Shown: positions 10,392 to 19,044 of the stretch, piece after piece
Numbering within the stretch: position 1 is the stretch's first letter
Layout of the letters: each line of letters starts with the position of its first letter
Assembly (NCBI GenBank): GCA_026770615.1
Contig: MU631508.1
Location: 144,233 to 173,421 of the forward strand
From: Pavlovales sp. CCMP2436
Taxonomy: Eukaryota > Haptophyta > Pavlovophyceae > Pavlovales
Reading direction: 5' to 3'
Length of the DNA: 29,189 nucleotides
Translations under genes and position numbers: made by a program
Notes under the pieces: model-generated
The model's database searches: none
Told to the model about the DNA's origin: nothing
What the model saw: the letters and a program-made list of their open reading frames with translations, nothing else

Positions 10392-11070
10392 ATGAATACT
10401 GGTTCGAATAAATCTATATCTGTAGATCCTATTGTTGAACAAAACCCACTACTTGAAAATGCGATGATATTCTTAAAAGCATCCTACAGTGACCCGGATG
10501 CTATGGAAAAAATGAAAAATATAGGTTACAATCATGATGTTGTTTTATCAAAGAATGAGACCAATGTTTATACCAGAGGAGGGAAAACTTTGATATTACA
10601 CCGAGGTAGTTCGAATGCTAAAGATTTTTTAATAAGTGATATTTTACTAGCCATAAATTACAGTGGTTTAGATCCACGTGTATGGTCTGCTAAAAAGATC
10701 ACTAGACAGACGCAACTAAAATGTAATACTATCCCAGATCACGTTGGTCATAGTCTCGGTGGTTGGTTGGCAGAAATATGCGCCCGTCCTATGTCGTATA
10801 TTTTGACATATAACAAGGGTGCAAGTCCTTACCATCCAAATAAAGTATCTAAATAAAGTTAAATAAAGTATCTAAATAAAGTTAAATAAAGTATCTAACT
10901 AAAGTTAAATAAAGTATCTAAATAAAGTTCTATCGCCAAGACAATTAGATATTCGTACACGTGGGGATTTGGTTAGTTTATTAAGCAAATTTCAAAACAG
11001 TAATTCGATAACTATAGAAAACAGAGGGAAAGGTTTCTTAGACTCACACAATTTAAACAATGTAGATTAA
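10392..11070 (+). pseudogene. Class-3 lipase-like alpha/beta hydrolase, disrupted by a tandem repeat
   Basis: The true start is probably ATG 10392 (MNTGSNKS). The protein has an HRGSSNAKDFLISD segment corresponding to the 'RGT..DWL.D' region of lipase class 3. It also has the nucleophile elbow GHSLGGWLAE with Ser near residue 121. The frame reads to about 10841 and then enters a 23-bp tandem array that brings in stops (first TAA 10854-10856). Beyond the array a frame resumes (SPRQLDIRTRGDLVSLLS) and ends with TAA 11068-11070, overlapping the end of the convergent candidate penton gene. Removing the array would restore one protein of about 200 residues. A role in membrane penetration or exit is plausible for a virion-encoded lipase but is inferred. 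Confidence 0.65.
10842..10930. repeat. 23-bp minisatellite inserted in the lipase-like gene
   Basis: The unit AAAGTATCTAAATAAAGTTAAAT starts at 10842, 10865, 10888 (one substitution: CTAACTAAAG) and 10911 (partial). Each unit contains TAA codons and its length is not a multiple of three. The sequence on either side joins in frame if the array is reduced to AAATAAAGTTCTATCG, so the array is a secondary expansion. Confidence 0.85.
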
Positions 11071-11852
11071 TTTTTATAAAGCATAAATGTTAGTGCGAAC
11101 GTATTGTAAAACGGTAATGGTGTAAAATTCTCATCGGTCATTTCGATATCAATATAATCGATAGAATTGTTACGTAATGCTTGAGTAATAAAAGGGCGTT
11201 CAAACGGGATAATGTCGCCATAATTTGCGTTATTCGCTATAGATGCTATTATTTTTCTGGACGTCATTAACGAACTGACATTCGAGTCGTCTAATTGTAA
11301 AGATTTGTTAGAACATATGTAAATCTGTTTTGGGAAAAGTATATCCCAAGTTCCTAACGTTTTAGTGGTATTTACATACGGTACCACCAACGATTGTATA
11401 CAAACGCCAAGACGCAGCGCTAACCCCGTCGGGAGAATTGTTAAATCTAATGAGGCGTTTGTGTTATCGATTGACATAATTCGCGTGGTAGCAGAGAAAA
11501 CAGTGAATGTTAACGGATTTGGGAAAGATACACCAGTGTCAGTACGAATAGCTGATTTTGATAACATGGCTGATGTTATCGCTCCAACATCAGAATAAAA
11601 CCCTGAGTCTATAGTAATCGTATAAAAAACTGTTGGTGTTTGATTATAGAAAAAAGTCAGTGTTTGGCCTTCTCCATATACATTGGGAAACTGTCGAGAC
11701 ATTTGAATGTTATATAATTGAATGAATAAATCCGATTTAACAGACCGGAGTACGATCGAATTATCAACATTCCACTGGAATTTTTCGACTGAAGGATCTG
11801 AAATATCACTCGTTTGACTTGAAAGAAATAATGGGTATGGTGCGTTATCCAT
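11067..11852 (-). CDS. Candidate penton / minor capsid protein (261 aa)
   Basis: An intact frame runs from ATG 11852 to TAA 11067-11069. It is beta-rich throughout and has no membrane segment, consistent with a jelly-roll fold. The C-terminal end (FITQALRNNSIDYIDIEMTD, then NFTPLPFYN, then ALTFMLYK) follows the pattern of small capsid/penton-type proteins of PLVs and related viruses. It sits in the virion block with the ATPase and major capsid genes on the same strand. Its upstream 15 nt are identical to those of the next gene. The assignment rests on pattern and position and needs a profile or structure comparison. It is one of the few long viral frames that is undamaged. Confidence 0.5.
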   Translation of the reverse strand: MDNAPYPLFLSSQTSDISDPSVEKFQWNVDNSIVLRSVKSDLFIQLYNIQMSRQFPNVYGEGQTLTFFYNQTPTVFYTITIDSGFYSDVGAITSAMLSKSAIRTDTGVSFPNPLTFTVFSATTRIMSIDNTNASLDLTILPTGLALRLGVCIQSLVVPYVNTTKTLGTWDILFPKQIYICSNKSLQLDDSNVSSLMTSRKIIASIANNANYGDIIPFERPFITQALRNNSIDYIDIEMTDENFTPLPFYNTFALTFMLYKN

Positions 11853-11867
11853 GTCTATATATAAGAG
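11853..11867 (-). promoter_or_regulatory. TATA-type promoter element abutting the ATG
   Basis: On the plus strand the sequence is GTCTATATATAAGAG. On the coding strand this reads CTCTTATATATAGAC directly before ATG. The same 15 nt occur in the same position at 12729-12743, so it is probably a shared promoter for virion genes. Confidence 0.6.
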
Positions 11868-11874
11868 GATATTT

Positions 11875-12728
11875 TTATTTATTCCAATTGTAAACTTCGG
11901 GAGTATTCGCGATATATTTTTTAATTCTTGTCTTGTTCACTTTAAATTTGTCCGAGACTTCTCTAGAGATTGAGTTAATATTTCTATCTGGTATTGTATC
12001 AATGAATTTTTAAATTTCATTGAAGTTTTTATCAAGAAAAGCATTTGCTTTTTTGCCTGAAAGTATCGAACTTCGTTTTATTACAAAAGGTGCATCGACT
12101 GGTTCCTCTGGAATTTTCGGGAAACTTTCAGTTATATCACTACGACGGTAATTTGCAATAGATGATACAACGATCGACGAACTGCCGCTTTATCAATTGG
12201 TGCTTTTAAAGCCCGATTTGTTAACATCGCTCCTTCATCTCTTGCTGTTGATATAAAGAGATCGTTCCGTTGTTTTTCTAATTCATTCATTCGACTATCA
12301 TAGTTTGTAGCCAATAAATTTGTTTGTCCATTGAAAGGATTTTTGCTTACCATGTTATAACCTAATATTGCTGGACGGACTGCTTCGATTTCAACTCCAT
12401 AATGACCGACTGTATTACCGTAAATTGGTACTTCGCTTACAATTGGTTTTGGTTCTTCAAATCGAACCGGGTTTAGAGGATCTTTAAATAACCACCTTTC
12501 CATCATAGTAGTAATCGGTTGATCTTCGACAGTAAAACCTTTTGCGATATATTCTAATTGTAATGAGTAACGACTTCTCGCTCGACCGGTGTAGTATGTT
12601 ATGATATTACCTACATATCGTCGATTGAATGCGCGTTTGTATGGTTTACCATTTAACAGAAAATTATATTTCGAATTTGGTATAGTGTCTTTCTTCCAAC
12701 CATTTAATTTATCAATAGAGTCGGACAT
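11875..12728 (-). pseudogene. Virion-block protein of unknown function, frameshifted near its C-terminus
   Basis: ATG 12728 opens a 198-residue frame ending at 12132. It is soluble, Tyr/Arg-rich at the N-terminus (GKPYKRAFNRRYVGN) and helical and charged later (SRMNELEKQRNDL). Near 12150 a shift is needed: another frame continues from SSIANYRRSD, through VIKRSSILSGKKANAFLDKN, past an in-frame TAA, to a basic helical end (VNKTRIKKYIANTPEVYNW) with TAA at 11875-11877. The intact protein would be about 280 residues. I recognise no family. The identical promoter shared with the candidate penton gene suggests it is co-expressed with virion genes. Confidence 0.5.
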
Positions 12729-12743
12729 GTCTATATATAAGAG
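12729..12743 (-). promoter_or_regulatory. Second copy of the TATA-type promoter element
   Basis: GTCTATATATAAGAG on the plus strand, identical over 15 nt to 11853-11867 and likewise immediately next to the ATG of a minus-strand gene. Confidence 0.6.
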
Positions 12744-12755
12744 AAGATTTTATTA

Positions 12756-13484
12756 TTATTGTATTGTTAAACGGTTGAATCGATTATAGACATTACCATC
12801 TTCATCAATAAACATAAACGCCCTATCTTTTTTTGTTTGGTCTGGTTTGAAGATATGTTTTAAATATGCTTCGAAATCTTTACTATTTATATTAACTTCG
12901 TCTGTAATAATCATAATTTCTTTTTTGTTGTCTGGTCTGAATATGATAAAATTATTAATATTTTTACGAATTAATAGCGGCGCTTGTATATATGATTGAA
13001 CGACTAACCAAAAAGACATACGTAAATGCCTTCGATTACATAAGAATTTTGTCAGTGTTCTCTGGAGTTCGATATTTTTCATAGAGGCGGCCATATCGTC
13101 CATGATAACGAGGCTATTTTTATTATTTTTTGCGTTAATTTCTGTTTCTTGTTCGACTTCAGTAATAGTGTCATAACTGAGTTCATGATATAGACGACTA
13201 TGATTTTTAAATGGTGAATTTTCCATAGACCTGAACGAGTTCTAGGGTATAAATAAATATACATAATCGAATACGCCTTTAAAGATTGGCACAGATGACT
13301 GCGTCAGAAACGCCGTAAGCATCGAACTCTTACCTGATCCAGGCCCACCGGCAAACATTAAACTGTGGCTCTTGTTCATACATCCGGATATCGGATAAGG
13401 GATTTGTGGACAAAGTTGATTATCTACGTTAAATTTGGGAATCGTTAGCGGGATATAATTTTTTTCTATTTTCAAGACACTCAT
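12756..13484 (-). pseudogene. FtsK/HerA-type genome-packaging ATPase with internal TAG
   Basis: The frame from ATG 13484 has Walker A GGPGSGKSS at residues 46-54 (Lys52). An in-frame TAG follows at 13242-13244, codon 81. The same frame then continues to TAA 12756-12758 with Walker B SLVIMDDM near residue 126 and the downstream FLCNRRHLRMSFWLVVQS segment typical of viral packaging ATPases (sensor/arginine region). Total length of about 242 codons fits the family. The enzyme would translocate the genome into the capsid. The gene lies between the major capsid gene and the virion block, the usual neighbourhood. Only one stop separates two well-preserved halves, so the lesion is recent, or else the codon is read through. 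Confidence 0.85.
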
Positions 13485-13502
13485 TTAATATATCCAAATG
13501 TT

Positions 13503-14755
13503 TTAATTGTCATAGCTTAATAATCCATCCGAAATGGTAAGGATTTTATCACACACCACATAAGCGTACATAGTGAGGGCGGAATTGTTACTTGCGATAT
13601 TTGCTTCGAACAGAATACCGGACGAAGACGCCAAACGTGTGCCATCAAGCACGATATCTTGGTTCTGGAAGGCATCTAAGCCAATCGCCACTGCGAACGC
13701 CGAATCTTCGTACTGTGCCTGAGTCACTGATGAGGGGTTGTTACTCGCATTCAATACACGCAAAGCCTTGTATGATTCACTACGCATTTCGACTGTATTC
13801 GATACTGGAATCGATGGGAATCGATAACCTCCGACTCTCCACGAGTTTGAAGTCAACCCGCCCTTGTGAAAGTGGTGCTCGATTTATCGCTTAAGGTTGT
13901 CGAATTTGATAACAAGCTCATCACAATGATGACGCTTTGCACCGATTTTGCTCTGCATGGTATGGACCAACTGACCGCCCCAGAGTTTGCGCCGACAGTT
14001 GTGGTATAGCAGAGCACGTCAGTTGCGGGAATCGCCATAACCCCGTTGGGTACCTTGCTTAAAATTCCTTGTTCTACCGCAGAATCGAGACGAATTAGCT
14101 CTAATTGAAGTTTTACCTGTTTTCATTAACACGTTTCCCTCTGCAAGAGGCGATCCAGTCACCCAGGAAAAGATAGGGTTGAGCTGAATTTCTATACGGA
14201 TATCGTCGTTGAGGAGGCTGAGTGGTAGGCATTTGCTTGTCATGCCAGGTCCGAACAGAGCAAGCAGGGGGATAGCCACGTCGAGTGTTGAACCAATAGC
14301 GGAGGCCATCGCTCGACCGTTTCTTGGTGTTACCACTCCACCGTTCCCTACACCTACGGCGTCTGCGCATCCCATTGACGCGAGAGATGTACCGCGATCT
14401 GATGCGCTGCAGGTGTGATCGAGTAACATGTTACCGTAGATATGAGCGTCTGTTAGGCTCGAGACGTGAACACTTCCAAAATAGATATCGATAGATTGGA
14501 TAGGAGAGTAACCAGATCCATCGAGAACATAGGCAGTTGTTGCGGTCGCAGTTGAACGAAGCGTGTATTGAAGATAGGTATTATTTGGATTGAAGTACAC
14601 CCCACTTGACCCGCTCGGTAGCTGGAAGATAATACGACCCCGGCCTGCGTATGACGTACCCGAAGTTGGTGCGAGAGTGATGCGTGTAGCTTCAGCTTTT
14701 GACGATGTGGCGATTTTTTATCTAATTCGAAAGATTTAGGTAGGACGGATTCCAT
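13503..14755 (-). pseudogene. Major capsid protein (double jelly-roll type), three frameshifts
   Basis: The start ATG is at 14755 (MESVLPKSFEL), after a TATTATAAAC box. The protein continues through four open segments in alternating frames to TAA at 13503-13505, about 416 codons. Recognisable stretches, in order, are SYAGRGRIIFQLPSGSSG, SIDIYFGSVHVSSLTDAHIYG, IPLLALFGPGM followed by LPLSLLNDDIRIEIQL (the LPL...L...I.IE pattern of double-jelly-roll capsids) and a C-terminal YRFPSIPVSN...AYVVCDKILTISDG. Shifts lie at an A6 homopolymer (14714-14719), near an A4 run (about 14111) and near 13860. The gene is less AT-rich than its neighbours. Homopolymer shifts could be assembly errors, so its status as a true pseudogene is uncertain. 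Confidence 0.8.
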
Positions 14756-14801
14756 GATTTGTTTATAATACATGAGATAGAAAAAAAAATAGGGGAAGTT
14801 A

Positions 14802-15242
14802 TTATTTCTCAAAGGATGAACTCAGTTTATTCATTACTGCTTTTTTAACGAGAGATTTAGCAACTTCTAATGCTTCTTTTGGAAGTTCACCGGCAAAATC
14901 GCTCCTTTTCTTCCGCATTTGATGTTTTGACCCAAAGCCTCGTGCACCTACCCCAGATTTACCGAAGTATGATTTTACAGATGAAGGTTTAAATCTGTAC
15001 ATTGTTTTATAATCATGACTTAGATTCTTTAAAAATTCTTCTTCTAAAATTATATATGCTTCATCGGGTAACATCGGGGATTTTTGAGCGTAATATGAAG
15101 CGGTGCCATAATCATAGTTTAAAACGGGAAACTCTTCTAAGATCTCGTCGATAGTTTTCTCACGTGGAACTTCTGGTTTACTCAAATCAAGCATTGAAAA
15201 CATCGATAAAACTGTTTCTACGGTATTATTTTCTTGGTCCAT
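14802..15242 (-). CDS. Small basic-tailed protein (146 aa), unknown, possible virion component
   Basis: ATG 15242 (MDQENNTVETVLSMF) reads to TAA 14802-14804. An earlier in-frame Met would add a long hydrophobic stretch that is only the antisense of the next gene, so the shorter start is preferred. The N-terminal half is acidic. The C-terminal half is basic and Gly-rich (SGVGARGFGSKHQMRKKRSDF), ending in a helix (ALEVAKSLVKKAVMNKL). The basic part suggests DNA or capsid-interior binding. It sits just upstream of the major capsid gene on the same strand. No family recognised. Confidence 0.5.
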   Translation of the reverse strand: MDQENNTVETVLSMFSMLDLSKPEVPREKTIDEILEEFPVLNYDYGTASYYAQKSPMLPDEAYIILEEEFLKNLSHDYKTMYRFKPSSVKSYFGKSGVGARGFGSKHQMRKKRSDFAGELPKEALEVAKSLVKKAVMNKLSSSFEK

Positions 15243-15252
15243 GATAGTTAAA

Positions 15253-15714
15253 ATGGATGAAGAAAAAAATGAAGAACCTATTTTTTTTGAGGCGATTGAT
15301 GAGGAATTTGTAGAACCGATTAAAGAGAAGAAAGAGAAGAAACCACGTTCTGAGAAGCAAAAAGAGGCTTTGAAACTGATGATAGAAAACCGTAAAGAAC
15401 GTGCTATTGTAGAACGTGCTAATCGGAAAGAAAAACGTGCTCCTAAATGGTACAGAGAATTGAATACACAAGATAAAGAAATACAATACTTGAAAAGCAC
15501 TATCGAAATGTTAAAGATTAAAATCTTGGACGATAAGAAACCTATCATGGTCGAAGAAAAAAATGAAGAACCTGCTAAACGTACAGGTTTACACGAGGGA
15601 GTATATTATCATGAACCACCGATTGTTCGACAATCTCCGTATAAAGAGGCAGAGATCACGTATAATTTTGGTCCAATGGATAGACTTAATTTATTGCTTA
15701 ATGTATTGCGTTAA
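15253..15714 (+). CDS. Highly charged coiled-coil protein (153 aa), unknown
   Basis: The frame can start at ATG 15241 or, more plausibly, ATG 15253 (MDEEKNEEPIFF). It ends at TAA 15712-15714. Residues about 20-60 are Lys/Glu-rich (EKKEKKPRSEKQKEALKL), followed by a helix EIQYLKSTIEMLKIKI likely to form a coiled coil, and a repeated acidic VEEKNEEP motif. No enzymatic motif is seen. The upper start overlaps the ATG of the divergent gene (CATGA), so each gene's promoter must lie inside the other. The convergent gene at 15711 overlaps its last codons. Confidence 0.5.
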   Translation: MDEEKNEEPIFFEAIDEEFVEPIKEKKEKKPRSEKQKEALKLMIENRKERAIVERANRKEKRAPKWYRELNTQDKEIQYLKSTIEMLKIKILDDKKPIMVEEKNEEPAKRTGLHEGVYYHEPPIVRQSPYKEAEITYNFGPMDRLNLLLNVLR

Positions 15715-16025
15715 ATATCATATGCTTGTGATAATCTCTTCCGTTTTGGTTTCATATTTTGCTGAATTGTGTTTACGTGTGTCATAGTATTAATACGAAT
15801 GTCTATTCTGTGTTCATCTTTAATAGAGTCCAATAGTCTAATTATAATATCAAAATCATTAATCATATCATTCAATAAATCTGAAACCGATGGTCTATTT
15901 CCATCTGATTTTTCTTTGTCTATTACCAATTCAAAACTTTGAATCAGTGTTTCATTTTGTATTTTCATTATCTGATTGTCTAACAGAAGATTTTTATCGA
16001 TATTTTCTTTATCATATTCATGCAT
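15711..16025 (-). CDS. Small helical protein (104 aa), unknown
   Basis: ATG 16025 follows a run of AT-rich sequence (TAATATAGTAATACA) and reads to TAA 15711-15713. The protein is predicted helical and acidic at the N-terminus (MHEYDKENIDKNLLLDN). A heptad-like middle follows (LLNDMINDFDIIIRLLDSI), then a basic end (MKPKRKRLSQAYDI). It could be a coiled-coil scaffold or DNA-binding accessory protein; no family recognised. Confidence 0.45.
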   Translation of the reverse strand: MHEYDKENIDKNLLLDNQIMKIQNETLIQSFELVIDKEKSDGNRPSVSDLLNDMINDFDIIIRLLDSIKDEHRIDIRINTMTHVNTIQQNMKPKRKRLSQAYDI

Positions 16026-16090
16026 TGTATTACTATATTATTATTATTTTATTTTATTTTTAGTGCGTTTCCTTTCCTCCTCCGAGAAAA

Positions 16091-16395
16091 GTGTGTTTGT
16101 TATTGCTTTGCCCGATTTGGCTTTTCCCCATAAATGTGTGTGTGTTATTGCTTTGCCGATTTGCTTCTTCTTCGAGAATAGTGTGTGTTATTAATAGAAT
16201 ATATAAATACAGAAATACAGAAAAAAATACAGAAATACAGAAATACAGAGGGTTTTATAAAAGTAGCCTTAGGCGGTTCGGCGTTCGGCGTAATAAGTCC
16301 ACGCCGACAATCTTTTAGAACATAGAAAAAGTTTTTAAATAGCTCTGTATTTCTGTATTTCTGTATTTATTTCTGTATTTCTGTATTTTCCTTTT
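16091..16395. repeat. Intergenic repeats: 45-bp direct repeat and inverted AATACAG microsatellite
   Basis: From 16091 and again from about 16136 the sequence GTGTG(T)TTGTTATTGCTTTGCC-GATTTG recurs. Next, 16206-16250 is (AATACAGA)n on the plus strand and 16344-16395 is the complementary (TTTCTGTA)n, so the two arrays can pair. In the loop, TCGGCGT (285-291 of this kb) and ACGCCGA (301-307) form a perfect 7-bp stem followed by CAATCTTTT, a possible RNA 3'-end or terminator-like hairpin. No gene lies in 16026-16366. Confidence 0.7.
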
Positions 16396-17561
16396 GAATT
16401 TCTGTATATTCTATATCGTCAATAAATTTAATGAACTTATAGTCAACTTTTCGCACATTTTTTATTTTGCATTGATTTGTGAATTTTCCAATCCTCATGG
16501 AATTAAACATTTTCCCAACCGCTTGCGTTGTAGTTTGATAGTTTGCATCCGCCAACTTCATATAAATATCGTGGGTGTGCATTCTGTCTTCTTTATTGTC
16601 AGTAGTTACAAATCTTTCGGTCATATATGTAACTATATCATCAGTTTCTTCTCCTTTAGTTGTCATATTGACGTCTAAAAAAATTGATTGTGGCGCTTTC
16701 TTACGAATTTCTGTAAACTAGCCCAGAATATACAAAGTATAAGCGTCGATAATGCGGTCCTGACTAATAAACTGTTTGATAGTATTGTCCTTTAGTTTTA
16801 GAAATTTACATTTTGGGTTAAGTTGTTCAGCATCTACGAATTTACTTTTATAATCGAATTGTTCCAAATTTTCTGTTGCATCAGCAGGTTCACATGGATA
16901 AAAATGATTATAACACAACCAAATTTTCTGTTGCATCAGCAGGTTCACATGGATAAAAATGATTATAACACAAGAACATAGTAAACTGGGGTACAAATCC
17001 AGAAGCATCTTTATACAATTTACGCGCTTCAACTTCATCCCCACCACTCGCTAAAATTTTGATTAAACCACCATTAAGTACGGTATGTTTGTCGCCAGGA
17101 ATTTCGTTACTAATGATGATCCGATAGTCTTTTTTATCAACTATCCACCCCAATGCTTTAGCGGGGTCATTTGTTGCGGAATCCTTAGTTTTTACTAAAA
17201 AGCCACTTCTAAATTCAGACACAAAGCTACCGAAAGCTTTTTTTAACAGACCTGTCTCTGTCCCTGAACCGAAATCACGCATACCACAATATCCATACCA
17301 TTTTTTGTCTTGAAAGCACCCAGCCAACGCGCGAGCTTTAACATGAGCGTTCTAATTAAGTTCTTCTTCGTTTGGATATATCGGTATTAAAACTGTTTTC
17401 ATCATTTCATCATGATCTACTTGGTTAAATCGTGGAAAGTTTTTCTCAATTTTCTTGGTAAATTTGATATGTGGCAATTCATCATATTCGTAAAGTTTAT
17501 TGTCAATAAATGAGTATATTCCATCGTTAAATGGTAGATAAAGAATTTTATATTTCAACAT
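16367..17561 (-). pseudogene. Superfamily 3 helicase with winged-helix tail (C-terminal part of the TV-Pol/S3H replication protein)
   Basis: From MLKYKILYLPFNDGIYSF (a D5N-like start of the helicase region, 17561) the frame reads through an in-frame TAG (17352-17354). It enters GMRDFGSGTETGLLKKAFG at the P-loop position, then the IISNEI sensor and LASGGDEVEARK, both characteristic of PLV/virophage S3H helicases. A 55-bp duplication (16864-16973) shifts the frame. The corrected frame continues, passes an in-frame TAG (16718-16720) and ends in a winged-helix-like segment (HTHDIYMKLADANYQTT). The tail TEIQK.NTEIQK comes from the adjacent microsatellite. The P-loop Lys is replaced by Ser. Role: unwinding DNA during viral replication. 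Confidence 0.8.
16864..16973. repeat. 55-bp tandem duplication inside the helicase gene
   Basis: 16864-16918 and 16919-16973 are identical (starting CCAAATTTTCTGTTGCATC). Both copies encode the same CYNHFYPCEPADATENL stretch. Fifty-five is not a multiple of three, so the duplication breaks the helicase frame. The perfect identity shows it is recent. Confidence 0.95.
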
Positions 17562-18941
17562 ATCTTTTTATAAAATTGTTATCAATAATGTCCAAATTTC
17601 TACGAATATCTATAATGCAAATTTCACAATTTTGTATATCATCTGAGTATGAAATTTGAACATTATCGTTATTTAGATAATAAATATCAATATCACGCAT
17701 GAATTTAGTAAAGATATCATCTACCAGTTTGTCGTCCGTTTCTCCTGCACCTCTCCAAATATCTTTATATTTAACATACATAACTCCCCCACATTTAACA
17801 ATAAAGTCTTTGTATCGATTTATGACAATTTCACCCGCGTTTTTGCTTGATTTGATTGTCTGAATAATTGCACGAGCAAATATTTCATCTGTACCCTCTT
17901 CAATAGGGGAAATATCTAAGCTAATGAATTTTTCAATTAATTCATTATAAATGTTTTCTGGTTTATAATTTTTAAATTTAAACGAAATAGCCAATCCAGT
18001 CGTTTGATAAATGCATGTGTTAATTTCTTCGATAAGCTTATCCTCATCGTATTCTGTTTTGAACGGTGGGATGCATAGACCGTCATATTCCAATCGATAC
18101 CTATATGGAAGCATCACGCCTTTTTTCAATAACAGAACAGCAACAATATGTAATACATGGTTTTCAATAATTTGAAACCAATACGATGCAGTACTACCCT
18201 TCTTTTCATACGGTGTTTTACTATTCTTCGTCACTTTTGCGATAAGACTCTTGTTGTTTAATAAACCTCATTTTTAAAACGCACGATATCATTCTTAAAA
18301 TTTGTAATAAAATCCAATCTCATTGTTGTATTGCGTAGTTTCTTAGATTTTTCCACCTTTTTTGGATCGCTCAGTGCTTTCTCCCATGTCGTAAAACCAC
18401 CACCGTAGATGATGGCGTTAAACAACAATTTAACATCTCCATCGTCTAAAATATTATCTTCGTCGGCACTATAATACTCTGATGTTTCTTTAACAATAGT
18501 ATCAAAATTATCTATGTAGTACTGTACTCCGACTAATGGAGTCATACCACACGTCTTAGCCATTTCGACCGCGATACTGGGGTGGCATTTTACCATGTCT
18601 AAATCAGAATATCCAAAGTGTTTAAAAATTGTGTGTTTTACCTTCTTGTATTGCGATATAATACTCCTATTGTATTTAGGATAATGCCGCCAACATCCAC
18701 CTCCAGAGTATTCATATACTACATCGAGTATATTGGTTTTTTTATTAATAGAGTTGTATAGTGTAATTAACGAACGTTTAATTTATATGTTAACATCAGC
18801 ATCGTTAATAATAATGTCTAAAAGTGGTGCTTCTATATACTCCTTAAAATGTCCCTGAAATTCTGGGTATTTAGGTATGGCTTTTAGCATAACTTGGGTA
18901 TTGTTCATAAATGGTAGGTTGTTCGATTTAGTTGATGTCAT
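17548..18941 (-). pseudogene. TV-Pol family polymerase (N-terminal part of the replication protein), interrupted
   Basis: ATG 18941 (MTSTKSNNLPFMNN) opens the frame. TAA at 18783-18785 interrupts it, and the same frame continues to 18258 with the polymerase motif A-like GYSDLDMVKCHPSI and the motif B-like LLFNAIIYGGGFTTW. One or two shifts between 18260 and 18200 lead into 18234-17548, which carries the motif C-like LEYDGLCIPP. This order is that of TV-Pol (transposon-virus polymerase), related to family A DNA polymerases and found fused to S3H helicases in PLVs and virophages. The overlap with the helicase start (ATG 17561 before TAA 17548-17550) is either another shift or a split gene. Role: copying the viral genome. 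Confidence 0.8.
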
Positions 18942-18989
18942 GGTTCTATAATAAGATTAGATAATAATCCATAGACTTATTTGTTTAAG

Positions 18990-19010
18990 TCAAAAATAGA
19001 AAAAGAACTC
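18990..19010 (-). promoter_or_regulatory. Conserved upstream motif of the replication gene
   Basis: The plus-strand core CAAAAATAGAAAAAGAACTC lies 49-69 nt upstream of ATG 18941. A near-identical sequence lies 56-76 nt upstream of the integrase ATG. On the coding strand it reads GAGTTCTTTTTCTATTTTTG. It is a candidate early-gene promoter element. Confidence 0.45.
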
Positions 19011-19044
19011 ATTTTTTTTTCACCGGCAAATTCAATTTTTTTTA

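Noticed and set aside
14714..14719. Programmed -1 frameshift in the capsid gene at the A6 run
   Set aside because: It lies about 12 codons after the start, two more unrelated shifts follow in the same gene, and no downstream pseudoknot was evident. An indel or sequencing error is simpler.
14802..15548. A 248-residue membrane protein starting at 15548
   Set aside because: The first 102 residues are the antisense of the Lys/Glu-rich plus-strand gene, which makes them falsely hydrophobic. The real start is 15242.
16091..16395. CRISPR array
   Set aside because: The repeats are short microsatellites and one imperfect duplication, with no regular unique spacers, in eukaryotic/viral DNA.
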